From: Isoetes taiwanensis
Taxonomy: Eukaryota > Streptophyta > Lycopodiopsida > Isoetales > Isoetaceae
DNA: 64,000 nucleotides
Direction: 5' to 3'
NCBI GenBank assembly: GCA_021234155.1
Contig: JAJEKV010000048.1
Span: 2,716,841 to 2,780,840 of the forward strand
In this document: positions 24,301 through 35,472 of the stretch, piece after piece
Position numbering within the stretch: position 1 is the first letter of the stretch
Layout of the letters: each line of letters opens with the position of its first letter
Program-made: the position numbers and the translations under genes
The notes under the pieces: generated by a model
Database searches by the model: none
What the model was told of the DNA's origin: nothing
What the model saw: the letters and a program-made list of their open reading frames with translations, nothing else

Positions 24301-25440
24301 AGGGCGGCATCCAGCAAATACATAGCATTATGGAATTCCTTACGCAAAAATCAAGAAGATAGAGTGTTTACCGCGGACGATTACAAAGCAACAACTATGG
24401 ATTCTTTGGAGCGAGATTCTTTTGTGTTTGGAAGATGTATCTCGGGGCGACCTCAAAATGAGAACTTTTGATTGCAAGACAAGGCAAGAACCTCTACAAA
24501 CAATTTGCCTTTACTCAGTCGATGAACCCTATTTGTGCTTGTAGGACCTTTGCCCTCGTATTGTGGGAGCCGAGATGAAGCGTCGGTATTACCCTATGGA
24601 TGAGTTAGATCCTCATGCACATGTTACGAAAAGGTATGTTAGTTTTAGTCCGGGCGGAGATGATGAAACTCCAGCGTGGTTGGGCTTTTCGAGAAAAGAA
24701 GATGCCATCCTAGATCGAGTCACCACCAATTATGGTCACATTTATGTATCATGGTGGATTTTGTTGGTGTGTTCTCTGGGTTGCTTAACTAAACGTTGGC
24801 GACCCAATCCATCAGATCCATCGAGGTATGAAGTTAGATGCCATACATTATGCATGGGATGCAAATGGCAAGCGGCCCAGAAAGGCTGTTGATTCAAAAT
24901 ACATTGTTGACATGTGGGGGCATAGCATTAGCTAAAAGCTCTCAATCTCAGTCATGTTCTCGATCATGTATGTAATTTCTCTTGCTATAATACTTAAGCA
25001 TTTTTGGACAATTAATACTCATTCGATACATCAAATAATATTCATTATGCTTATACATCCTTACATCTTTTATAATAGGTGTTTAATACACATCATTACA
25101 TCGATGCACACATTATTGATGGCATACATATAATTTAGATGCATATATTATTGATGGCATACGGTCAATGATTCACTCATCAACCCACCGCTAATAATTA
25201 AGCATTATTTCGTAGGTATGGCTCAGGAAGCCAAAGAGGGATGGATCACAACACCCGGTAAGGCCGGGCAATGACACTCCGCGACCATTAGCTTTGGATT
25301 GCAAGTAAGGATCGACTTAACACCTCATGTATGCATCCAACAAGATCATTGTAGCTCATGGAGCAAAATGGTCTCAAAGCGAAGATCATAGTTATAAGCC
25401 ATGGGAGATGAATGACTTCTACTACCTTAGAATGGGCTGC
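21321..25440. other. No gene recognised
   Basis: Low-GC DNA with frames below 110 codons. The longest (24,563-24,892, 109 codons, beginning MGAEMKRRYYPMDELDPHAH) has a coding-like start and a few WW and Cys residues near its end, but no family was recognised and no splice sites extend it. It may be a transposon fragment. Confidence 0.4.
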
Positions 25441-25465
25441 TTTTTATAGTTGTTGTAGAATTATT

Positions 25466-25800
25466 AGTATAATACTTCAGCATTATTGGTATTATAATTC
25501 AACATTATTGGTATTATACTTCAACATTATTGGATTAAGTAGCTATAAATTCTTTCACCTTGCTTTCACTTCTCACCTTTTGTTGGTGTTTTCACCTTGC
25601 TTTCACTTCTCACCTTGTTTCAGTGTTCTCACCTTGCTTTCACTCTCACCTTGCTTTCACTTCTGGTGTTCTCACCTTGCTTTCACTTCTCACCTTGTGT
25701 TAGGTGTTCTTTGCTACTTGATCTTGATCCTTGCTTCTTGCTCCTTGATCTTCCTTGTTTCTTTATCTTCTTGGTCCTTGATCTTTCCTACTATATGGTC
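25466..25800. repeat. Two adjoining minisatellites
   Basis: About three copies of a 25 bp unit (TTCAACATTATTGGTATTATA) at 25,466-25,535 are followed by roughly seven copies of CACCTTGCTTTCACTTCT at 25,555-25,705. These run into TTGATCTTGATCCTTGCTTC words that are the reverse complement of the 20.9-21.2 kb minisatellite. Open frames here are artefacts of the repeat. Confidence 0.8.
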
Positions 25801-25914
25801 CATTCGTATGGCTTAGATATGGATAGCATATGAAGGTGTCTACTAGATTTATTTGTCACGGTGACTTCCTTACTATGGACCTTAAACAAAAGAATATGGA
25901 ACAAATGGCCATGG

Positions 25915-26040
25915 CGGGTGTGAATTTAGAACAAATGGCGCCATGGCGCCATTTGATCAAAAGATACACCATTTCGACCAAATGAAGCCATTTGGCTCAA
26001 ATTTATACCAAAATTTGTTTTCTTGTACTAAATGGCTCAA
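25915..26040. repeat. AAATGGC-containing dispersed repeat, second copy
   Basis: The order of phrases matches 21,177-21,320 in the same orientation. This copy contains a perfect 24 bp palindrome made of CAAATGGCGCCA and its reverse complement (about 25,932-25,955), which is degraded in the first copy. Confidence 0.8.
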
Positions 26041-27499
26041 CTATACACCTTGATGTGCGTTGAAAAGAAATGGAAGCCATGGCGCCATTTAGACCAATAC
26101 ACCACTTTAGTGATGAATTTGGAACAAAAATAAAATACGGCACCATTTTGATCCAAGTGCACCATTCAAATTAATGAAGCCATGGCGATTTTGGCTTCAA
26201 CTCCATCACAAAATCTACCGCGAGGTGCCTATGTTATGCATTCTTGCTCCTATTCAACGTATATGTGTCAATAAGAGCAATCATGCATAAACCGGGCATC
26301 TCATATAACTACCAATTGAAACCAAGGTTCTTAGTGTCCAGCGGTATGAATTTTTAGCATTTGAACCACGCTATATACATGGCGACAATAGAACATAATT
26401 CCTGCGAAAATAGTGGGCGTACTTGATATTAGATAGATCCATAGTGGTATGTGTTGAGGGGTAATCTGGCAAAACCCTCAACTAGAATGGTTTAGGACCT
26501 CGAGGTTGCTTGGGGCAATCACTCTGAACCCTAAATTTTGCAAAAACTTCTCACCACAAGCTTGTTAATGCAGACTTTCCCATTTCAAGAAAAACCATGT
26601 ATTCTCTTTTCAATGCCAAGTGCAAATAAGCTGGAGGATTTATCTTGAAAAATGTATGAATGTGATCCCAACGGATAGTATTAAGAAATATGCAAGACCT
26701 TTTTGAAATCGAGGACTATTCTAGATACTTGAAAATTGTAGGCGACCTAGTCAAAAACTAGTCAATACTCTCGACAAAAAGCAATTTTTGGATGTTTTGT
26801 GAAATATTTTTTTGATCTTGGGACAAGCTGTGACCAATCAAATTTGCTCTGTAGATGGCGTGCAACACCTCTTTTGGGTTTATTTATGATCTTTGGGTGA
26901 GCGAGGGGTAATTTGCCAGCACATTTGTGTTTTGATGTGGAGATATTTATCTAGATGTTTTGCTTTTCACGAGACAAAATAGAAGAGAATTACTTGGATC
27001 TTGATAAGAATAGATGGAATGGACCTTTTGTTAAAGGGGTTTGTAAGCGAAAAGATAGGCTTTGGCTCTTATCAAATGAAAAAAAATAACTAGGACTTAG
27101 TTTCAACTAATGTTTATATTTTTTATGTTTTCTTTGGATGCAAGGCGACTATTCCTATGAAGCCTAAAAGCGAGATTTCACTAATATCAATGTGTTTAAA
27201 AAATTTGAACAATAGTTAGCGGATATGCATAAATTTCCTTGAAAAGAAAGTTGAAAAAAATTATACCAAAGTGAGGTTTTCATTCTTGACAATCATAACA
27301 GGAGTCTCACATAACTTCCAATAGCTCACAATTCATGAGCCAATAATACTTAGGGATCGGACGGAATATTTGATCAGCTTTCTTTGCTCAATCAAGTAAA
27401 TTGATGCGACAAGGAAGGTCAAATCCTGGCGAAGATATGCGACATGTATTACGTATCGACAATCTCCCAAATCGCCAAAGGGCCTTGAAATTTCACGAA
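26041..27499. other. No gene recognised
   Basis: AT-rich sequence with short frames only. GCCATGGCG and CACCATTT words continue to about 26,200. The last ~100 bp immediately precedes the 5' LTR of the outer gypsy element. Confidence 0.45.
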
Positions 27500-29837
27500 T
27501 GATGCGGACCTAGGATTTTTGAAATATGTATTATATGTAGAGATTATCTGAGCCGAAATCTTGTGGTTAAAAATAAATATAAGTCTGAGAAAAGCATTGG
27601 GAAAAAGATTGATTTGCGAGGGATTCTTGAAGGGAGAATGCAGCGTCGCGAGCTCTGGGAGGCGTGTTGGGCCTTGAGAAAAAGCAACAAAAGCGGGATT
27701 CAGGTGGGGATCAAGCCTTACACGGGGTTTGGTGCTTGATTAAGTTGTGATTTGATTAGTGTGATGGTTGTTCTTGTCGGCATAAGCTTAAATTTATTTG
27801 ACTTGTATTGAGTTAGAATAGTAAAAGCTGCATGCTTGAGTTCCTTATTTGAGAGATCATTCTATGTCTTGAATTAGAAGTTCTTGAACCCAATATGATT
27901 TATTAGATTCAACCAATATAGAAATGAGATGAAACATCATAGATACTTGAGATTTGGCGAGAATAATTGAGTAAGGTGAAAGAAGCGCAAGGAGATGCGA
28001 TATTTTTTGCGGTCTCGCTTGAGAAAAGCATGGAATCTTGTTGCGTCACGAATGCTTAAAAAGTCATGGAACAAACATGGAATGGGCGATTTGGAATCTG
28101 GAATGGCCGATTTGATCAAGAAATTGATTGAGAATAATAAGAATGAGATTACAGCAAAAGTTTACCTTTTAACTCCATGCATGCCGAAAATGATCGAGAA
28201 TGGGGATTAGAGACCCCACAAGCTGGCCGAAATGGCTTTAGAACCCTCTTTGGCGGTGAAATCAGGAAGCTTTATGGGATTTCCAAGCCCGAATCGGTAA
28301 CTGGATGCGAGATCAAACAATCATTTGAATGCGAATTTTATCAAGACTGTTGTAATCAATTTCTGACATAAGCGGTAAGAATAGACTTAGAAATCTACGT
28401 AAAAGCGAGAATCATTTGGGTTAAAGAAGATTTGGCATGGGTTCGATGGCCTGGAGGCCATATCCAAACAACAATGACCCAGGAATCGTGACACATTACC
28501 GCGTTAGGTTTAGGTTAAACAAAAAGTAAAGATGTTAACAATTGATTAATTGTTAGTATAAAAAGTTAAAAGCTAAGGTTAAAGTTTAAAAAGCTAAAGG
28601 TTCTTAAGTTAAATTACAATAGTAAGGGTTAGTTGGAGCAAGGAGTTTGGCTCGAGATATATATATTACATAAAATTAAGACTTAAGTTAAGAAGGGGTT
28701 ATGCTAATGGTTGCAAGTTATCTATAATAGCGATATTAGAATGCTATAGGTTAAATATTGCTAAAGTTTTAAATGTAGGTATTAACCTTGTGCTAGTAAA
28801 ATCTGTTAAAGGGGGTAGACATATCATCTTTTTATTTAATGGTAATATTTGCATATTGCATGATTGAGGATATTATGATTATTGAGTTATGGTTGGGCTT
28901 TCTCTTGCTATATGAAGTGTATATTATGGAATTCTTGGATGTAAGCTTGTTAAGGCATGGGCATGATGGTGGTGTATGTAATTGTATATGGTGAAATTCT
29001 TTGATATAGACCTGCGGGGCGGAGTCTAGGTGCGATGGTCTAGACTCACGGTTTGCGATGCTATGTAAATGGTATTTTGAACATCGGGCGTTTGATGCAG
29101 TAGGTACAACGTCATGCACGATAAGTGGTCCTCAATCTTTGGGGCTTGGCGTGGAAGGGTGTGTACACCTGCGTGGTTACCCGCCTCTATGTCATTTGGC
29201 ACGATCACCCGAGTTGACCTTGCTCGGACCTAGAGGAATATTGGTTGCAATGTTGATGCTATGGTTGCTTGGCTAGAGTATATGTGGTTTTAATCTTTGG
29301 AATAAGTTGCAATGGTTGTGCTTAGCATAATTATGCATTGTGTTTATGTTGGTTGGACTAGTAACTTGGATTGCGGTAGGGATTGCGGTAAGGCTAAATT
29401 ATTGTTCTAAGTTAATGCTTGTGGTAATTGATGCTAGCGATATATTCTAAATCCCAGATCCCCACTTAGTCCGGTGTGACTAACCCAGGTGGTTAAATGG
29501 TGTATGGCGAGAAGTCGCGAGATGCTCAGGAAGAAGTATGGCTGAAAGTGAGAGTAGAAGTGTGTGGATTGCTAGATAATGCATTTGATTAATATAACTA
29601 TTATTATTATGGATGGATTAAACTATAATTATTTTGTAAACTTTGGTTGTTTTGTGGGATTTTCTTAGAGCAATGGCAAATTATAATATTTTTGGGACCT
29701 TAGAGCGTATAAAGATTAAATTCTTTACCTAAGTATGCATGTATTAATTTCTTGAGTTGCAGCGGTTAAATAGATCCAACGGTGAGATCGATGGGATCTC
29801 GATTCTGAGGAAGGTTAGCGGCGGGCGAATCCACGGT
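27500..29837 (+). repeat. 5' LTR of the outer gypsy element
   Basis: The first ~220 bp (about 27,505-27,723) matches 52,040-52,263 downstream of the integrase stop codon. Shared phrases are CGGACCTAGGATTTT, TAAAAATAAATATAAGT, GAGAAAAGCATTGGGAA and GGGGATCAAGCCTTACAC. The 3' limit is set by the primer site at 29,838. The exact left edge is uncertain because the shared word CGGACCTAGG precedes the first TG. A TTAGG/TTAAAG-rich section near 28,500-28,700 is part of the LTR. There is no coding sequence. Confidence 0.75.
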
Positions 29838-29849
29838 TGGTATCGAGCA
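29838..29849 (+). promoter_or_regulatory. Primer binding site, outer element
   Basis: TGGTATCGAGC matches the complement of the 3' end of initiator tRNA-Met (canonical TGGTATCAGAGC) except that CAG is read as CG. It immediately follows the 5' LTR and marks the start of minus-strand DNA synthesis. Confidence 0.8.
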
Positions 29850-30059
29850 AAGTTTTGGTTAGTGGATTATGAGATTTGTGATTATTGATGATATTTGCTA
29901 TGGTTCAGATTCTTGTAGAGATGAGTTCCCGGGAGGATCCCGGGGAGGCTGGGCCAGGTGGTGGAGCTCACGATGTAGCCAATATCTTGCAGGCTATTCG
30001 GCAAGTGTTGCGGCCGAGTGCCCCATAACAAAAAGGCAGTGCGGACAAAGGCGGTAGAA

Positions 30060-30900
30060 AGGTCTTTGAAGGACACTAAGAGGGAAGTATTTTTCTTGGG
30101 AAACGTTCTGAGGGGATGATGCGGACTTCATTGGCCGTGGAGTTGAGTTTACTTTAAACTCATTAATCTTTGAAGATTCTGTTAAAGGCTGTATTGGCTC
30201 AAGCAATGTTGGGTGGATTTGCTAGAGTATGGTGGGAGAATTATTTGCGGGACATAAATAAAAGTTGCCGGGGCGAACAACAGCAAGTTTAAGACCGATT
30301 TTGAAGGACATTTTATGCCTCCACGGTACAAAGTTGACAAGATGAATGAGTTCTTGGACTTGACCACGAGAAAGGGGCGGTGGCGAATATAGCGAAGTTT
30401 AGAAGGTTGCGGTATCATTGTCCTTTTGAGGATAAGGAGAAGCTTTGTGCTCGATTTGTAAAGGGTTTGCGAGGTTGATATTAAAGAGCACAATGTCGGT
30501 GTGTCCTATAAGGATTTGGAGGAAGTATTCAATTGCTAAGAATCGTGAATCGACCTAGGCTGAGAAAACAACCTTGGAGAATGCTAAGAAGAGACAAGTT
30601 CCTTCCACATGGCGGGGTGGATCTGCGGCAGAGGTAGATTCTCTAGTAGGGGTGGCATGGCTGCTTGAAATTTTGTTAGTATGCAAGAGGCTGAGTCAAA
30701 ACCGGGATCTCGGCCTATGTATGCACCTTTGAATGATGAAACTAGGGAAAAGTGTATTAATGAGAATCGATGCTTTAGGTGCGAGGAGAAGTTGGTCATG
30801 ATGGGCGAGATTGTCAGAAGGTGGATGGATAATCTTGCCTGCGTCTGCATCTTCTCAACGTGGAGAACAAACAAACCGGTGGTCCGGGTTGAATTCTAGT
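30060..30900 (+). pseudogene. gag relic, outer gypsy element
   Basis: Broken frames give capsid-like pieces: FKTDFEGHFMPPRYKVDKMN near 30,290-30,345, then AKFRRLRYHCPF near 30,390-30,425 and LCARFVKGL near 30,445-30,470. This is the spacing of the plant gypsy capsid (retrotrans_gag) domain. A degenerate zinc knuckle follows (NRCFRCEEKLVM near 30,765-30,800), keeping the first two Cys but not the His/Cys pair clearly. In a living element gag forms the particle that packages element RNA. Confidence 0.65.
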
Positions 30901-31289
30901 GATACTTATGGATGAGGGGCCAAGGCGAGAGGAAATGGAGGCCGAAGTCGTGTGTGTGGTGGTCGTGGAGGTTTTTGGGACAATAATAGGGGTGGAGAGG
31001 ACAAGCTAGAGAGATAACGGGATTATAGCACAAGCTAACCACTGCAGTTGAAGTTAGGGCTGCTTTCGAATTATGGACCCTCTGTTGAAAGAATGTGCAT
31101 GTATGCGCTTGATGGACGGGGGCGTGTAGATAATAATCAATTTGTGGTTATCGAGTTCGGTATTATTCATGGAGTTCTGTTCTCTTTCTTATTGATTGTG
31201 GTAGTACACATTGTTTTATTTCCCCAAAGTGGCAAAGAAACTAGATTTGAATATGATTAGTGGGACCCTAGATATGTGGAGTTGGTGAT

Positions 31290-31676
31290 GGTAAAATTAA
31301 GACTTCTTATGCTAAGGTAGACAATCTTAAATTCCAAGTAGGAGATCTTGAGTCCCATACTAGTTTTGAAGTATTGAGCCTAGGGAAGTATGATGCTATT
31401 CTAGGAATGTCATGGTTGAGGCCATATAAAGCTTGCATTGATTGCGGAGAGCAAGCAGGTTACATGCCAAAGTCCTAATGGAGATAAGCATGTCTTTGGA
31501 AGGATTGCTTTTCGTCATTAGTGGTTACACCTTTGTCCGGAAAAGTTTTAAAAAAGCATTAAGAGCGGGTGCATAAGAATGGAATGTGCATTTTTGGGTA
31601 CCGTAGGAGTTCTGGGGAACAACCTATTGCTCACGAAATCGAGAAAGTGTTGGATGAGTTCTCGATGTGTTTTACG
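31290..31676 (+). pseudogene. Protease C-terminal part and RT linker, outer element
   Basis: The frame near 31,300-31,440 reads VDNLKFQVGDLESH, FEVLSLGKYDAILGMSWL and CID, the second half of a gypsy aspartic protease (DAILGMxWL is its conserved end). It continues in broken form to EKVLDEFS just before 31,676, the segment leading into the reverse transcriptase. The inner element interrupts the gene there. The catalytic DTG-like site is not clearly preserved upstream. Confidence 0.75.
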
Positions 31677-33298
31677 TGGCGTTCGAGGGGAATATCGCTA
31701 TGAATCATTATATTCACGGACCCGTCACCATACAAGTCTACATATATAGCCTTGTATACCATAGATTGTGGCACTAGGGGGCATGACTAAGTTATTCATA
31801 TAACTTAGCCAACCTTAGGTTAAGACCATTTTCCATGTGGCCTTAACCTATTGGGCACCCGCCACACGGACTTACCCTATTGGAGCCATGTGGCATAACA
31901 TGTGAACCCTAACCTATAAAGGCCTAAACCCTAACCCTAGGCCTCTTTTCTGGCTCCGACAGTCTAGGAACCTTCTTGGCGCTCGAAACTCCGTTTTAGA
32001 ACCCGTCTTGTGTAACCTGAGCATAGCAGCCCGAGGCGTGGCGCATCAGCAGAAGTGGGAGCTACCTCGAACACGCCGAAGATCATGGAGCGCCGGGTTG
32101 GGAGGGAGTGCTTGGAGGGCGGTATGTAGAGTAGTAATCATAGTAGTTCATCTGGAAATAGCATTCCAGATGAGTTAGTATCTTGTGTCCAGAGTAGAGC
32201 CATCCTAGAACCCTCATACATCATCTTGAACCCTAATCAAGGAACTCTAACTGTAAGTTAGATATAGATGATTAGGTTAAGATGTTCTTATGATTATTCT
32301 CATGATATGATGATTATGTGATGATGGATGATCATGTTTGCTCCTCTTGTATTGGGAAGGGGTAGAGACCTAGAGCCATATGTAGTATGATCCTAGATTA
32401 GATCCCTTAGTTCCTATTAGTTGCGGCTGTGCATAGGAACCCTTAGGGCTATGGAGGCTATGATGTGACACTACACAGCGGGGCTAGAGGCTATCACGGA
32501 GGGAGGATCCTGGGAGTGGGGGACTCACGGGGGATCCCATAGTGGGCTAGGCTTATGGTGGGTCACTTAGGTGTGGGGCGAGCATGGGGTGCGACACCTC
32601 ACAGAGGCGATGGTGTAAGCCCTGCCTCTCAAAGTTGCAAGTCTTGAAGCTTGGCTCTTGTTTTGGGGGTTGGTGGGGTATGAATGGTGTGTGTAGCCCA
32701 CGATTCTCTAGCCGCCGTGGAACCTCTAGACCTCGGAAAGGGGAGATGCAACCCTTCACGCCTCGCCGGACCAGGGAGATGCAACCTGGGTAGTCCCAGA
32801 TGGGTGATGCCATGGGATTGCGTATCCAGGAAGGCTAGAGTCATGCGAGCACGATTGAGCCCATCTGCAAAGTATGCGGGGAGGGGCGGATGGAGTGGTC
32901 AACCCTAGCCATTGTCTTATGCCAGCCCTACGCCATTGCCATGACTTCGGTGCTCTATCTTGAGGCCCGGCCGGTCGGTCATCCTCCTTACAGTCGAGCA
33001 CGGGTAGGAGCTATCATGTTTTCACGGTTTATGATTATCATCCTTGCCTTGGTATATGTGTGATGGACTACCCTTCAAGGTAGTATTTATATGTTTGATG
33101 CTAGTTTCGACATGTTTATAAGCTTCCCGCTGATATAGGAGCCCATAGGGGAAAGGCGCAAGACACCCCGTGTCCCCTCCCGCACTAGGGTCACCTCGAG
33201 TCTTGGGGGGTGGCGAAGAACTGTCGCGGTTGTTGGCCCGGGGCCAGGGGATTTCTGCGAGAGTCGGCGGGCGCCCGTATATTTGCCGAGGGCGTCTA
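31677..33298 (+). repeat. 5' LTR, inner gypsy element
   Basis: Begins TGGCGTTCGAGGGG and ends GAGGGCGTC. It aligns over its whole length with 47,587-49,227, including ACAAGTCTACATATATAGCC, the CCTATAAAGGCC TATA-like region near 31,912-31,925 and CATTCCAGATGAGTTAGTATC. The copies agree almost perfectly over long stretches but differ in tight clusters near CAG/CTG words. The TATAAAG word is the likely promoter TATA box. Confidence 0.9.
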
Positions 33299-33299
33299 A

Positions 33300-33311
33300 T
33301 GGTATCAGGCG
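33300..33311 (+). promoter_or_regulatory. Primer binding site, inner element
   Basis: TGGTATCAGG begins two bases after the LTR and matches the initiator tRNA-Met complement (TGGTATCAGAGC) for nine bases before diverging. It supports assignment of the flanking repeat as a retrotransposon LTR. Confidence 0.8.
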
Positions 33312-33870
33312 ATGTTCTTGGTTGACCAAGAACTAGCCACTGACCATAACCAAAGTAGTCTAACAGGCCTATAGGGGTGTGAAATAAAATTTCCACCATC
33401 AAACCTCGAAAATGGGAGGAAATTTTTTTCTCCTAAGTAGTGGGTCTGGAATTAGGTTAAGTGTTAGGCGAAGAAATGAATGAGTCAAATTCACCTTCTA
33501 GTAAATTTGGGTGAAAATTATGCATCTGCATCCAATTTCACCTAAAATGGGTCGAAGAAGCATGCCAATCGAGACCGAGTGAAAAAAAAGCAAATCCATA
33601 ATTAGCACTTCAAACCATTAGGAAATTGGAAATTTCAAAGGTATAATCACAATTTTTAGGTGTATTAAGAATTAAACATATATTAATATTAAAGGGTACT
33701 ATGGGGTAATTAATAGGGGGGCTAATAAGTAGGCCTATTAATGGTAGGAGAATATTCGGGGACCCTTCCTTTTAAATATCCACGACACCTCATTTTCCCT
33801 CCAAACTTTCCTCCCACCTTATCTCTCTTGATCAACCTTACGTCACCCGTTTTTCTAGGCAGAGTCAAGT

Positions 33871-34720
33871 ATGGCTCGAACCAAACAAAGCTACGAGGAA
33901 AGCCCGTGGCGACCTACTCTCGATGGCACACTTAGCGGCAGTCGCCATGTCAAGAAGATCCCCGAGCACCGCCGACCTAAAGGGGAAGAGGCCTTCTCCG
34001 GCCAGCAGCAGGAAACCTACCATGGCCGAGGAGGAGGCACCTAGCGGTAGCTCTTACCGTCGTGAGCACCCGGAGAGCCCGGAGAATCCCGTCACTTTGG
34101 GCCGCCGGACAATCGAGAGGTGGAAGAGCGGTGGAAGAACATCCCAACACCAAACTGAGGAGGCCGGCCCTTGTAGAAGAAGAAGGGCAAGGAGAAGGGA
34201 GAAGGTTCTGGAAGAAAAGGCCGAAAGAAAGAACTTAAAGAAGCCGGAGCTGAGAGAGAGGAGAGGCCGAATCCTGAGGAAGAATGGTCGGCTTTGGGAG
34301 GACCGGGTCGTGATTGAAGAGCCTCCCGTGAGGAAGAGGAGCTAGAAAGAAGGAGGAGGCGACGAGGAAGAAGAGGAGGAAGGGGCATGAGAAGGCGTCG
34401 GGGAACTTCAAACCCCTCGACGCGAAGACCACCTACCCAAAGTGACCCAAACCCAGCTAAGGTGGTTAAGAAGCTGAGAAAGCCGGCGGCGTCGTTCACC
34501 TTGAAGGAGGACTCTACTACGGCGCCCGCCTCAAAGGTGTATCAACAATACCTTCGGCCGTTGGGCCGAGGTATAACGGCTGGCTCTTTGCCGCCCGAGA
34601 ACATCCAGCACCACGTGGAGGGCCGACCACCAAAGAACCAGCCCAAGCCGCCGCCGCCCGGCCAGGAGAAGCCAAAGAAGGTCCATCATGGGCCTAACTC
34701 CCCGCGCCCGAGTTTTTAGG
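33871..34720 (+). pseudogene. gag-region relic with a histone H3-like N terminus
   Basis: The first ATG after the leader (33,871) begins MARTKQ, identical to the first six coded residues of histone H3, and the next bases read in shifted frames as A-x-R-K-A-x-G. Coding-like character moves to the frame of 33,923-34,345 (RRSPSTADLKGKRPSPASSR, then an Arg/Glu/Lys-rich stretch) and then to 34,387-34,719 (RRGTSNPSTRRPP, PKPPPPGQEKPKK), ending at a TAG. The protein would be basic and disordered. No zinc knuckle is seen before the foreign insertion. The position after the primer site makes gag the likely identity. Confidence 0.5.
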
Positions 34721-35172
34721 GGAGATTAAGCACTTCCAGCGATTGCACTAATCTCGATTAGGAAGGAACACCATTCGGCGGCTCATGCGGGGAAGTAATG
34801 CGAGGAGTTAGATCACCGGGCTTCTGAGGGTGGCGTCGGCCCGACCGAGGGTGTTTGCGGTAGTAGCTGCGGAGGCGAGCTCACCCAGCTCTTGAAGAAG
34901 GAAACCTGCTTGTGATCCCCTTGAAGAGGGTAACCCCGATACTTAAGGACATACACTTGGCGTCGCATCATAAAGGAATACCCTTGAGGATGCAATTTTG
35001 TCAATAAATTAATGAAATTGCTAAGTTTTTCTCCTATAAATATAAAATTTTTGTTGTAAGTTGCTCAAATTTTAGTTTAGTAGTAGCCATCATAATTGTA
35101 AGCAGCCAAATAGGGTAATTTAGTAAAGGTACTATAGGCAAATTTGTTAAGTTTGGCCACACAAGCCGAAAT

Positions 35173-35238
35173 CGGAAGGCTGTGCGAAAATGACCCCTGC
35201 GTCCTCAACGCAAGGCCCAAATTCGCATAGCCATCCGG
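35173..35238. repeat. 66 bp quasi-palindrome, copy 1
   Basis: CGGAAGGCTGTGCGAAAATG at one end is nearly the reverse complement of AAATTCGCATAGCCATCCG at the other, so the unit can fold on itself. Copies 2 (35,376-35,441) and 3 (41,337-41,401) are in the same orientation. Confidence 0.85.
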
Positions 35239-35375
35239 TTTTCATATAATTAGGCCAAACTTTACCCAATTAGCCGAGGGGAAAAGTTCAAATTAGGTTA
35301 GAAAACTTCCAAATAAGCATGCTAGAATCTTTAATTTTCCTAAAACTCTTTATAGAAGTCCCAAACAGTCGAAAT

Positions 35376-35441
35376 CGGAAGGTTGTGCGAAAATGGCCTC
35401 TCCGCCCTTCACGGAAGGCCCAAATTCGCATAACCACCCGG
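35376..35441. repeat. 66 bp quasi-palindrome, copy 2
   Basis: A variant of copy 1 with GGTTGTGCG and AACCACCCGG, ending 31 bp before the left arm of the inverted-repeat element. Together with copy 3 it brackets that element in direct orientation. Confidence 0.85.
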
Positions 35442-35472
35442 TTTCGCCTATATATAGCTATATATCTACTCT

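Noticed and set aside
25412-25833. Overlapping Leu/Phe/Ser-rich frames suggesting a membrane protein
   Set aside because: They are translations of the CACCTTGCTTTCACTTCT minisatellite in two frames.
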